From positions 1 through 53,843 of the forward strand of contig NZ_FOYM01000025.1 of the NCBI RefSeq assembly GCF_900115975.1: a stretch of 53,843 nucleotides of DNA, read 5' to 3'. The notes under the pieces were generated by a model. It ran no database searches and was not told the DNA's origin. It saw nothing but the letters and a program-made list of their open reading frames with translations. Below are positions 1-8,022 of this stretch, one piece after another (position 1 is the stretch's first letter; every line of letters starts with the position of its first letter). A program made the position numbers and the translations under genes. Origin of the DNA: Desulfoscipio geothermicus DSM 3669. Lineage in GTDB: Bacteria > Bacillota > Desulfotomaculia > Desulfotomaculales > Desulfallaceae.

Positions 1-343
1 CCGACACCACGTATGCTCTCCCTTGCGTCTCCGCTTGTTTGAGTTTACCTGCTTTTAGTGGCAGGATGGTGCCGGGCTTCCCCGGTTAAGTCTGCTTACC
101 TGAACTTGAACGCATCCGTCCTAACCTCCCAGGTTATCCAGCTTTCGGGCTTTCCCACTTTGTGCAAGGTTACCCACCTGATAGGCCAACGCCGGTTCGC
201 TTGCGCTATGTTCCAAGTTCCCCCTTCAGCTTCCTTCAGACCCCACCGTTGCCAGTGACGCCCTTGCCTACGGGTTGTCTTCCCGCTGGTTAGGTGACAG
301 GGTTTCTTTCAACCCATCGGCTCGGCAGACATGCCGGGCGAAC
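1..343 (-). mobile_element. Group IIC-like intron, 5' part (truncated by window start)
   Basis: Read on the minus strand, the sequence starts GTTCGCCCGGCATG at 343. It continues with blocks typical of domain I of bacterial class C introns, for example GGGTTGAAAGAAACCC, the segment reading GCAAGGGCGTCACTGGCAAC, and GGTCTGAAGGAAGC. This resembles the well-known class C intron 5' region as I remember it. The 5' end lies directly behind a terminator stem (348-373), the characteristic class C target. The reverse transcriptase gene and the 3' end would lie before position 1, outside the window. Confidence 0.75.
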
Positions 344-347
344 ACAA

Positions 348-373
348 AACCCCGCCTAAAATACGGCGGGGTT
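348..373 (-). terminator. Rho-independent terminator used as intron target
   Basis: Perfect 9-bp stem AACCCCGCC/GGCGGGGTT with an 8-nt loop. On the minus strand it is followed by TTTTGT and then immediately by the intron. It probably ended the transcript of the decayed gene at 394-925. Confidence 0.75.
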
Positions 374-393
374 ATTGATGTGAACCAATATGC

Positions 394-925
394 TCACTTT
401 TTTAATATCTCATCAAAAGCAGTCATGAACTCTTCCAAGTTTTTCGTTTTACTCCTTTTTGCTCACCCTGCCCAATCCACTTTTCGCGGATGCCGCCAAA
501 AAGCGGAGAGTTTTTCATTTTGCTCACCTCGATATACCTTAAAACTAAATCCCTGGAAAATCTGATGGATGAAAATATTGCCAAACCCAAATACAGATCC
601 GGTTGTAATTCAGGTTGGACTTCTTCTATCCGCTTGGCACAACCAGCCAATACTTCTTTCGGTGGGTCATCATGTCGCATAAGAGGTACCAATGGAATGA
701 TCCCCACCGGGCTGCGCCTCAATAACTCCTTCTGGGTAAATCGGCCAGGTTGATCTGCCGATAATTAAATGCGATTACTGTCAAGTCCAGACACTCAAAG
801 CTATAACTCTCCCTTTGTGTCCGCCTGGTGAAGTTAATTACCACCGGATATACCGGCTTTTTAAATTCACAGTGCTGCATGGCCGTGTACTCCAACAGGC
901 GCTTGGGCATTTCCCGGTCCGGTTT
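394..925 (-). pseudogene. Rpn-family PD-(D/E)XK nuclease/putative transposase, decayed
   Basis: Three reading-frame pieces line up on the minus strand. The first contains PDREMPKRLLEY and CEFKKPVYPVVINF. The second contains KELLRRSPVGIIPLVPLM and continues to KWIGQGEQKG. The last is KNLEEFMTAFDEILKK and then stop. The order and wording resemble the C-terminal two thirds of Rpn/transposase_31 proteins. The N-terminal part is absent (an in-frame stop lies just upstream) and at least two frameshifts separate the pieces, near 735 and 440. Family assignment is from memory of motifs. Confidence 0.55.
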
Positions 926-972
926 TCAATAATTCAATTCAAGTTTACACTAATGCTACTGCAACTGTTGTT

Positions 973-3846
973 CTATACCACTTGACCAATAGCACTTTTT
1001 TCGTTTAATACTGCTATGATTTCCGAAACTGCAATTGACTGTTTCACAATATGAGCCAGTATTCTTACCGGTATATCACCTTTCCAGCGAGGACGATGTT
1101 TAATCAAATATTGCGCCAATAACAAATTATCGATTTCCTTTTCTTGATTATAAATGAATGCATATACACCTTCACGTATTATTATTGTTCTTATACTGTT
1201 ACCGCTTAAAATGTGTTTCTTGAGATCGTTCAAGGATAACGGGCTGCGTAATAGTTCTCTGATAATATTGGGTCCTTTTTCTATGCGACCGGCTAAATAT
1301 AACCATTCACTAGATTTTAGCTTCTTTATATCATAAAACCTAAAATGCAAATCTAACAACTCCATGTCAAATCCCAAAATATCTATCAGTATATGGAATT
1401 CTTGCCTAGTCATACCAACGCTTTCCCGCCAAGCAGCTATAATTTGATTCTTTTTAACACCACTGCTCTGCCATCTCCTAATTATATCTACTTCTTTAGT
1501 TATTTGCGTTAGCCCTTCTTGGTAAGCATAAGCTAGCATATCATTTAAACTGCTGGGAATGCCAAGTTTGAATGATGTCACGCATTTATTACGAGGTCTA
1601 TTAATTACTAATGGTTTAAGACCAACCCCATAACAAAAATTATCGTAAATCCTCTTTACTTCCCTCCAGCGCCAATTTGCAGCTTTTTTGTTTAAGTTGC
1701 TTAAATCACCTGCCAAGTTTTTCAGTCCTATTGATTTGCATGCTTCAATAAAACGCTCCAGGGCAACATGCTCCTTACCTTGTGGTCTAAAAAAATGATT
1801 CCAAAAACTATCTCGCTCGCACCAGATGTAATGACCGTTTAATAAACCGGAATTGTCCGCAACAATATCCTTATGTACAAAACATCCAACATAGCGGAGT
1901 AAATAACGACATAACACTTGCATTCCAGGTGAAGGTTGGTTTAAGCTTATTTCTATTAATTTGTTAATAGATATCGGTTCTTTTAATAAATAATTTACAG
2001 CGTCAAGAAATTCAGCCTCTTTCGGTGGTAAACCCCGGTTTAGCCAACGTTTAATTTGACCTCTGGTAAGTTTTGAAACTTGCTTTGTCTTTATAGCGCA
2101 TTCTTTAAGTTTAAGGGTTTGAAATGTTTGAGGCAACTCATAGCGCATTTTTTTCCAAAAAGCCTTGGTTAGGACATGCAAATTTGATTTTACTAAGGAT
2201 CTAACGAAAGAAGGAAAATTATTAAATTTTTGAATCATAAAAATAAGTTCACGAGCATCATTAGCAAGGTTATACAATTTGGCTTCTTCTAAGTCTCGTA
2301 TTAGATTTTCCCCTAATATTTCATCCTCAGACCACTCGGACCACTTAAAAGGATTTTCCTGTCCTAAACCAGGAACCCCAGCTTTTATGCAAAGGGCATC
2401 ATAACGGGCCTTAGCCAGGAGCGTCCTTGGGTTTTGGCCAGTTCGTTTGGATGTCTTTAATAACTGCCCTTGACGCTCGGCTCTTTGTTTTTCCTGAACT
2501 GGCAATACAGTTGCCAGATTTTCACCCTCACCGGCTCGATCACTTACAAGTTCCATATATCCTTTTCGGGTCAGGCGTTTAATAGCTACCTTCCGCAGTA
2601 AATAATATTGTCGCTTGCGTTTTTCAATGTACTTTTCATCGTCATCTAGAGAATCGTCATTTGATGGTATTTCATCAAAATGAGACTGAGAACGTGGCAT
2701 GCCTGTTTTAGCAAACGGGCATGGATACGACCAACGCAGTGCATAACAACGATATTTTAAGCAATCTCTTAACGACATTGACGGATCAGTTATTAATGCG
2801 CATGAAGAAGAGAATAAGTCTTGCCACCATTCGCCAAGCTTTTCTTTGATCTGCTCTGTTAAAATCGACCTAACCAGCGTGGCGGTGGTTTCCCCTCCGG
2901 CTTGCTGATAACCTTCTAGGAAATGTGTTACCTCTTCACATTTTCCAGCAACTTTATCAGAGCAATTATTAGGGCAATTTTTTCTGTCCGGAAATACTTC
3001 TGTATGTGGACACCGTATCCTGACGATGTCCGACATGCCGGATTCCTGTTCTTCTGGTATTGAAATCGAATGTCTGGATAAAATACCTCGTAGTGCCGAA
3101 TTATAAGCACCCGGACCTGCCATTCTCAAAAGAAATCTTTTTACGGAATGAAGAGAATCTAATACATCAATGTGAGGACATGGACGATCATCACCATATC
3201 TATCGCAAGCGTATGCGTTTGCAGTACACTGAAATCTTTCAGGGTCAATTAATTCCTTGCATTGTGGATCAGAAACTACACGAGCCACACGCACAAACTC
3301 TTCTACCGCACGTATTTTTATTCGCTCCAGAATATTCAAGAATTTTTGTTCACTAATCTCATAATTTCGATATGCAGCCAGTCCAATTTCCGGGTATAGA
3401 AAAAAGTGTAAGCATGTTCGCTTTGTAACTGGGTCAGTACAGTTATCGCAGTCGCCGGTTGCAGATGGCAACCTACCGGTCAGCGGACATGTAAAATTAG
3501 CTGATTGCTTGTCTACTACTTCAAGATCAGATTCTAAAGAAGAAACTAATGCTTGATGCTCTGCCCGAGCCAGCCTTTTACGAAAAGACGCTTCAGGGTC
3601 GGGACTGTCCACATCGGTTATATAGTCGCGACAACAGACGTATCCAACCACGCGTTCCTGGCCATTAAAACGATTACGTACAAGTACGGGATGTTCAAGG
3701 TTACGTTTACACAGTGCGCATTGGCTTTTTTTGTCCAACCTGCCTATCGGCACCCACTCTTTTCTAGCACTATCGTAAGATGTCTGATCATGACTCCATG
3801 AAATTATAATATGTTCTTTTTCTTGGCGATCTGTTTGCTTGCCCAT
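973..3846 (-). CDS. 957-aa protein with clustered Cys/His motifs, unknown function
   Basis: I chose the ATG at 3846 because GGAGG lies 6 nt upstream; the frame is open 17 codons further. The N-terminal 330 residues hold several possible zinc-binding clusters: a CALCKRN block with a later CC pair, CPLTGRL followed by CDNC and KRTC, CPH, and CPH followed by CPNNC and GKC. The C-terminal 500 residues are basic, helical and free of motifs I recognise. No transmembrane segment is evident. It is preceded by a terminator (3947-3969), so it is probably its own transcription unit. The zinc clusters suggest nucleic-acid binding, which is inference only. Confidence 0.8.
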   Translation of the reverse strand: MGKQTDRQEKEHIIISWSHDQTSYDSARKEWVPIGRLDKKSQCALCKRNLEHPVLVRNRFNGQERVVGYVCCRDYITDVDSPDPEASFRKRLARAEHQALVSSLESDLEVVDKQSANFTCPLTGRLPSATGDCDNCTDPVTKRTCLHFFLYPEIGLAAYRNYEISEQKFLNILERIKIRAVEEFVRVARVVSDPQCKELIDPERFQCTANAYACDRYGDDRPCPHIDVLDSLHSVKRFLLRMAGPGAYNSALRGILSRHSISIPEEQESGMSDIVRIRCPHTEVFPDRKNCPNNCSDKVAGKCEEVTHFLEGYQQAGGETTATLVRSILTEQIKEKLGEWWQDLFSSSCALITDPSMSLRDCLKYRCYALRWSYPCPFAKTGMPRSQSHFDEIPSNDDSLDDDEKYIEKRKRQYYLLRKVAIKRLTRKGYMELVSDRAGEGENLATVLPVQEKQRAERQGQLLKTSKRTGQNPRTLLAKARYDALCIKAGVPGLGQENPFKWSEWSEDEILGENLIRDLEEAKLYNLANDARELIFMIQKFNNFPSFVRSLVKSNLHVLTKAFWKKMRYELPQTFQTLKLKECAIKTKQVSKLTRGQIKRWLNRGLPPKEAEFLDAVNYLLKEPISINKLIEISLNQPSPGMQVLCRYLLRYVGCFVHKDIVADNSGLLNGHYIWCERDSFWNHFFRPQGKEHVALERFIEACKSIGLKNLAGDLSNLNKKAANWRWREVKRIYDNFCYGVGLKPLVINRPRNKCVTSFKLGIPSSLNDMLAYAYQEGLTQITKEVDIIRRWQSSGVKKNQIIAAWRESVGMTRQEFHILIDILGFDMELLDLHFRFYDIKKLKSSEWLYLAGRIEKGPNIIRELLRSPLSLNDLKKHILSGNSIRTIIIREGVYAFIYNQEKEIDNLLLAQYLIKHRPRWKGDIPVRILAHIVKQSIAVSEIIAVLNEKSAIGQVV

Positions 3847-3946
3847 TATACCGCCTCCAAAAACAAACATGTTTTCTTTTTTTAGATTAGACCTCAAAAA
3901 TAAGATTTTTGTTCCACCTTTTGGCAGTATATGCTCTATTATGAAA

Positions 3947-3969
3947 AACAGGGGTATATATCCCCTGTT
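3947..3969 (-). terminator. Terminator after the DUF927/GreA-like gene
   Basis: The stem AACAGGGG/CCCCTGTT is followed on the minus strand by TTTTT. It lies between the stop at 4032 and the start of the 957-aa protein gene at 3846. Confidence 0.75.
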
Positions 3970-4031
3970 GTTATTTACAACTAACCATTATATTTATACC
4001 TTCTTTTGCAGCCTCGCCTCCCGGCGCCTGG

Positions 4032-4997
4032 CTAGTGCGTATTGCTTGAAAAATAATCCAATACCCGGTATTCTGTTTTTTTATCAACATCAACTTCAAA
4101 AGTTTCACCAATGCACTTTCCGAGGAGCGCCCGTCCCAACGGTGAGGCGGTAGAAATGAGATCACCGTCCGATTGATCACTTATCAGTTCAGGTTCGACC
4201 AAGGTTGCGGCTGTTTTTTCTCCGGTTTCTACATTCACTAAAACTACATAATCGCCCGGTTTAATACCTCCTGATTGCACGCCGTGTTCGTCTTCCGGCG
4301 TGGAATCCGGCCAGTGGATCACATAGGCCCGCTGCTTGCGGCCGTCTATACGCACCTGGCGGGCCAGGTGTTTGCTGTCATTATCTACTTGCAGCCATCC
4401 ATGGCGCTTCCAGTGATTTAGTATTTTCTTCTTGCTTGATATCCCCGCACTGATTAAAAATTCGTCAAATACATAAATTCTTATGGCTACAATATTTCGA
4501 TCAAGAAACCTGCCCCACTGTTGGTCTTCGAACTTCTCTTCGTTTTGCTTTATGTAGTTAACCAACAGGTCGAAAACCGGTTCCATCTCAGTTCCCATGA
4601 GGTTATCTTCATCTTTTTTCAGTATAGGCAATTCTCTGAAATTAATGGCCAAAAACTCTTCAATGTACTTCGCGGCCTCCCGGCGTCGCAGGAAAATAGT
4701 CATTCCTGCAACCGCCCGCACGATCTCCTGCGGGCCACGAGTAGCAGATACATATATTTCATCCGCTTCCTCTCCTCCGACCTCCACGACATACATATAG
4801 TTTCCTCGTTCTTTGTTAACCAACAATCCTTTGACGTAAAATGGTGTACTGCTTATCAGCTTCAGCCTTTGGCTTTCATCGTATTCCCGGTATACCCCGT
4901 CGGGCATAATTCTATATCCCTCCGGCATAATCAATTGTTCGGGAATTTCGAATGCCCGGTTGCTGTTTATGTATGCACCTTCCCTGGCCGGGTACAT
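4032..4997 (-). CDS. DUF927-like protein fused to a GreA/GreB C-terminal domain
   Basis: Residues about 20-110 (GYRIMPDGVYREYDE, then STPFYVKGLLVN) resemble the N-terminal part of DUF927 replication/primase-helicase proteins. Residues 150-235 (HWKRHGWLQVDNDSKHLARQ and the following RIDGR) resemble a later winged segment of such proteins. No Walker ATPase is present. Residues about 245-315 (GDYVVLVNVETGEKTAATLV, SPLGRALLGKCIGETFEV, YRVLDY) match the FKBP-like C-terminal domain of transcription elongation factor GreA. The GreA N-terminal coiled coil that reaches the RNA polymerase active site is missing, so cleavage stimulation is unlikely; polymerase docking is possible. The start has AAGGGGGAG 5 nt upstream. 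Confidence 0.75.
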   Translation of the reverse strand: MYPAREGAYINSNRAFEIPEQLIMPEGYRIMPDGVYREYDESQRLKLISSTPFYVKGLLVNKERGNYMYVVEVGGEEADEIYVSATRGPQEIVRAVAGMTIFLRRREAAKYIEEFLAINFRELPILKKDEDNLMGTEMEPVFDLLVNYIKQNEEKFEDQQWGRFLDRNIVAIRIYVFDEFLISAGISSKKKILNHWKRHGWLQVDNDSKHLARQVRIDGRKQRAYVIHWPDSTPEDEHGVQSGGIKPGDYVVLVNVETGEKTAATLVEPELISDQSDGDLISTASPLGRALLGKCIGETFEVDVDKKTEYRVLDYFSSNTH

Positions 4998-5029
4998 TTT
5001 ACTCCCCCTTTCCGAATTTTAAATTTTTA

Positions 5030-5133
5030 GTGGGTACAGTGGGTACAACCCCTTTTAGCCTTACTCCCCCAAGGCTTTCCGGTGTACCCACTTTGTATTT
5101 TAAAAGTGGGTACAAGTGGGTACAGTGGGTACA
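5030..5133. repeat. GTGGGTACA repeat array
   Basis: Five direct copies of GTGGGTACA (5030, 5039, 5106, 5116, 5125) and one inverted copy TGTACCCAC (5083) lie in the 143-bp gap between two minus-strand genes. They are arranged as tandem pairs or triplets with 0-1 nt spacing. This could be an iteron or operator array; the neighbouring DUF927-like replication-type protein makes a replication-linked binding site plausible. Confidence 0.7.
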
Positions 5134-5140
5134 ACCGTTT

Positions 5141-5872
5141 TTACGCAAATGAACATTCTAGTTTGCCGGTCACTGGGTTAACCAGACCTGCCTGGCTGGC
5201 CCTCTGCCAACCTTCTACTTCACCCCTGCTCCGACTGCCGTGCATGAGTTTCTCTATTTCCGGGTCTATATAGCGATCATCAGAAGCAAAAATGTCAATT
5301 TCTTTGAACCGTTTTGGGTTATGAGGTTCTTCTTTGAAAACGGTCTGAACTTTTTCACCGGGGGCATAGCCGAATTTTGCCCTGATATAATTGGCCGCCA
5401 CTTTGCGAAAAGCAGGCTGAATCTCTTGAATCACTTCCTGGATGATTCTTTTTGTTGCTTCCAGGATGCGGTCCTTAACCAGGCCCAGGTTGTGCCGCTT
5501 GACCACGTAAGCAGCGTCGTGATCCAGCGCCTGTGTCTCGGCGGTGTAATAGCAATTCGTTTTTCCACCCTGCCTGGCATCGGCATGCATAACATCCGCA
5601 GCAGCCAACGGCTGCTTTTCTTCTTCCGGGATGGTTGTTATGTCTTTTTCAATTTGTTTTTGTTCCGCAACCAACTGTTTTATTTGCCGGCTGCGCTTGG
5701 TTCTGTAGGAAATGCGCTTTCTGGCCCGTTTGATTTCCCTGCGGGCAGCAATTATTTTTTCATACTCCGGGTGCGCGTACAACTCCCGCCGCATGGAAAA
5801 GTCGGGCACGATTTTTTTAGGGTTTAAAAGCGGATTTTCTTTAAGTTTAGCCAGGGCATCGGATATTTGCAT
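5141..5872 (-). CDS. Conserved-looking 243-aa protein of unknown function
   Basis: The protein is very basic in residues 35-75 (KKIVPDFSMRRELYAHPEYE, then REIKRARKRISYRTKRSRQI), with predicted helices throughout and no transmembrane segment. I do not recognise a family. It is the first gene downstream of hammerhead ribozyme 1, whose cleavage would leave a 46-nt leader ahead of the ATG. AGGGAGCGAAGG precedes the start. The GTGGGTACA array follows its stop codon. Confidence 0.65.
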   Translation of the reverse strand: MQISDALAKLKENPLLNPKKIVPDFSMRRELYAHPEYEKIIAARREIKRARKRISYRTKRSRQIKQLVAEQKQIEKDITTIPEEEKQPLAAADVMHADARQGGKTNCYYTAETQALDHDAAYVVKRHNLGLVKDRILEATKRIIQEVIQEIQPAFRKVAANYIRAKFGYAPGEKVQTVFKEEPHNPKRFKEIDIFASDDRYIDPEIEKLMHGSRSRGEVEGWQRASQAGLVNPVTGKLECSFA

Positions 5873-5910
5873 TTGCCTTCGCTCCCTTCTGCTTGCCTAA
5901 TGATTTTCAG

Positions 5911-5980
5911 TTTCCCACGACCGGCTGCGCCTGCAGCCGGTTTCGCCCGGGTACCACCGCGGGCTCGTCAGGTGGGAAAT
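5911..5980 (-). ncRNA. Type I hammerhead ribozyme 1
   Basis: On the minus strand, stem I (UUUCCCAC/GUGGGAAA) encloses the conserved CUGACGA (5971-5965). Stem II is GCCCG/CGGGC, the conserved GAAA is at 5944-5941, and stem III is a perfect CCGGCUGC/GCAGCCGG hairpin. The cleavage triplet GUC follows. Every core nucleotide of the hammerhead consensus is present. The predicted cut lies between 5919 and 5918, in the 5' leader of the gene at 5141-5872. Confidence 0.93.
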
Positions 5981-6107
5981 AAGATATTCATTATGATTTT
6001 TATTTGTTATTTTCGACAGCTTTTTTCATAGTTATTGTCTTTGTGATGTTACAATTGTCTTGTGGCTAATTAAGTAAATTTAACTGTTTTGTTATGGGGT
6101 GGTTTTT

Positions 6108-6938
6108 GTGGCTTTTATGGATGTGCATGTGGATAAAATTGTCGAGTATCCCACATCGTTTGGTTCCCCTGGTTGTCGTTTGCTTGATGAATTAGGAATA
6201 TGCTTATACAGTAACACCCAGGAAAAAATCTTGCACGAGCTTCAACTAGGCGCAAATGATTCGAAAAAATTAGCTATTTGTAAAGCTGGTAATTGTGGTG
6301 AACTTCTAAAACTTTTCCAACAAGGGATAACCCCTGGCAATGAACACGACCCAATAATACTTGCTGAATACAAAGGTAAATACTGGGTAGGTGAAGGTAA
6401 ACACCGAGTTTGCGTTGCTAAAAGATTTGGCATAAAACAAATAAAAGCAAAGGTAACCCGTTTAGATGCAGATTACTATTCAACCCTGCCACCAATAGGT
6501 ACACCTGGCATTTTTACAGCAACTAAAATCCGATATCTTAAGCAGTATAAAGTTGATGGGCAATATTTGTATCTATGGGCAGGCAAACCTGACAATACCA
6601 TGGGTGGTTACATAACAGTAAAGCTTAATTTTTGCAACATACAAAACAAACCAGAACTTTGGCATCAAATTTTTGAAGGCGTTTCTTTCTGCCAAAACAT
6701 ACTTCCCCGACAATATGGTTTCTTCAAAAAATTACTATGTGGTGATCATGAACTGCTCACGTCTTATGTAAAAATTGATAAAGATCATCCACTTACCAAA
6801 ATATGGCTTGCGCGTGTTACATTAAGTAAAGGAATTTTACAAAATTCAAACCGCATAGAGCATTTGTACCGATTCGGTCTTTGGCGAAAGCACCATGAAA
6901 AAGAACTTCTGAACTCACTGAGCATTGACACAACTTAA
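6108..6938 (+). CDS. ParB/sulfiredoxin-fold domain protein
   Basis: Residues about 75-120 (NEHDPIILAEYKGKYWVGEG, then KHRVCVAKRFGIKQI) match the ParB/Srx-like N-terminal domain, including the G-E-G-x-H-R-V nucleotide-binding loop of CTP-binding or nuclease-like members. The remaining 150 residues are not recognised, and no ParB helix-turn-helix is visible, so it is not the partition protein (that is at 36844). The frame is open from GTG 6099, but GGGGTGG lies 5 nt before GTG 6108, which I prefer. It is the only plus-strand gene in this part. Confidence 0.65.
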   Translation: MAFMDVHVDKIVEYPTSFGSPGCRLLDELGICLYSNTQEKILHELQLGANDSKKLAICKAGNCGELLKLFQQGITPGNEHDPIILAEYKGKYWVGEGKHRVCVAKRFGIKQIKAKVTRLDADYYSTLPPIGTPGIFTATKIRYLKQYKVDGQYLYLWAGKPDNTMGGYITVKLNFCNIQNKPELWHQIFEGVSFCQNILPRQYGFFKKLLCGDHELLTSYVKIDKDHPLTKIWLARVTLSKGILQNSNRIEHLYRFGLWRKHHEKELLNSLSIDTT

Positions 6939-6948
6939 AGCGTCAGCA

Positions 6949-7173
6949 TCAGTATTTTTTTTGAATATTGGGATGCACAAAATACTTTGGATGCAATTCC
7001 CTCATAAAAAGCCGCACTTTACAATTCGGCTCTTTATGAATTAAACGTTTCATTGCATCAACTATTAGTTCGTTCTTTACCAGTGTGGTTTTAATTTTTC
7101 CATTCCGATTCTCTATAGCTATAATTGCATATACATCTGCATCCATTAACGCCTCTTCCAGAATATAGGACAC
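6949..7173 (-). CDS. Small unknown protein downstream of hammerhead 2
   Basis: GTG start with a good GGGGAGGTGG ribosome site 7 nt upstream. The protein has 74 residues with an alternating beta pattern (YAIIAIENRNGKIKTTLVKN) and a basic C-terminus. No family recognised. The gene is convergent with the ParB-like gene, whose stop is 11 bp away, and has hammerhead 2 in its 5' leader; cleavage would leave a 78-nt leader. Confidence 0.65.
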   Translation of the reverse strand: MSYILEEALMDADVYAIIAIENRNGKIKTTLVKNELIVDAMKRLIHKEPNCKVRLFMRELHPKYFVHPNIQKKY

Positions 7174-7243
7174 CTATTCCACCTCCCCTTTGCTATGTTG
7201 CTATGGGTAAAGTCCCGTTTTTCAAAATTTGGTTAATGATCGG

Positions 7244-7306
7244 TTTCCCACGACCGGCTGCGCTTGCAGCCGGTTTCGTATGGTACCGCCTTTGACTCAT
7301 CAGTTA
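7244..7306 (-). ncRNA. Hammerhead ribozyme 2, degenerate
   Basis: It retains CUGAUGA, GAAA, a perfect stem III (CCGGCUGC/GCAGCCGG) and the GUC cleavage triplet (cut expected at 7252/7251). Stem II is reduced to about two pairs, and stem I has an A-G mismatch next to the core plus a G-U pair. The core and stem III are conserved while the other stems have decayed, so activity is doubtful. Confidence 0.8.
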
Positions 7307-7377
7307 GGCAGTCGTCATAGTTTAGCATTTTTTCTGTGGTATAAATGGTACAATGAAAACAACAAACCTATTGATGT

Positions 7378-7566
7378 TTAACTGGCTTGTTCCTCCAGTA
7401 AATCAGTAACTTTTACGCCCAAGGCAGCGGCGAGTTTTTTCAACGTTTTTTGTGTCGCATTACCACCAGCTTCTATATAATGAACGGTTGCCTGAGCAAC
7501 TCCGGCCTTTTCGGCAAGTGCTTTTTGGGATAAACCTCGTACCTGTCTTAGCTGTTTGATTTTCAT
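7378..7566 (-). CDS. XRE-family repressor, 62 aa (pair 1, left)
   Basis: The protein is a single helix-turn-helix (IKQLRQVRGLSQKALAEKAG, then VAQATVHYIEAGG) ending in a short acidic tail LLEEQAS. GAAGGGAG precedes the ATG. It diverges from the XRE gene at 7695 across 128 bp carrying repeated TTATATTGATT operators, a lambda cI/cro-like arrangement. Confidence 0.88.
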   Translation of the reverse strand: MKIKQLRQVRGLSQKALAEKAGVAQATVHYIEAGGNATQKTLKKLAAALGVKVTDLLEEQAS

Positions 7567-7584
7567 TTTGCTGCACTCCCTTCG

Positions 7585-7671
7585 TTATATTGATTATATC
7601 AATAAACTGATTATAAGTCAATCGTTATATTGATTTGATTCTTAAATAAATATATGTAACAATCAATATAA
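7585..7671. promoter_or_regulatory. Operator cluster of XRE pair 1
   Basis: TTATATTGATT occurs directly at 7585-7595 and 7625-7635 and inverted (AATCAATATAA) at 7661-7671, spaced 40 and 36 bp. The sites fill the gap between the divergent XRE genes and are not shared with the other pairs. Confidence 0.65.
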
Positions 7672-7694
7672 TGATTTGCTCGGAGGTTAGACTT

Positions 7695-8009
7695 ATGAAT
7701 GTGGGTTCAAAAATCACCAAATTACGTACTGAACAAGGCATAAGTCTGACCAAATTAGCAAAGATCTCTGGTATCGCTCAATCGTCTTTAAGTTATATTG
7801 AATCCGGCAAGGCACAACCAACCGTTGAAACTGTTCATAAAATCTGCACCGCCCTGGGCATCACCCTGGCTGAGTTCTTCACCGAAACCCATGAACAGGA
7901 ACCGCTACCCCCGGAAGTGCGGCGGATAGTTGACAAGGTTAAGAAACTCCCCCCGGAAAAGCTGAAAATACTTGAACCGGTACTTGATACTTGGATCGAA
8001 TCTGATTGA
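7695..8009 (+). CDS. XRE-family regulator, 104 aa (pair 1, right)
   Basis: N-terminal helix-turn-helix (ITKLRTEQGISLTKLAKISG, SSLSYIESGKAQPTVETVHK) of SinR/HTH_3 type. The C-terminal segment (PPEVRRIVDKVKKLPPEKLK) is shared with the XRE proteins at 9148 and 13212 and may be a dimerisation or inhibitor-binding tail. I chose ATG 7695 because GGAGG lies 8 nt upstream; the frame is open to 7671. It is followed after 13 bp by the coiled-coil gene, probably as an operon. Confidence 0.88.
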   Translation: MNVGSKITKLRTEQGISLTKLAKISGIAQSSLSYIESGKAQPTVETVHKICTALGITLAEFFTETHEQEPLPPEVRRIVDKVKKLPPEKLKILEPVLDTWIESD

Positions 8010-8022
8010 AAGGAGAATTATC

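Noticed and set aside
6108..6938. ParB-like protein as second partition system
   Set aside because: It has the ParB/Srx fold only, no helix-turn-helix or ParA neighbour.
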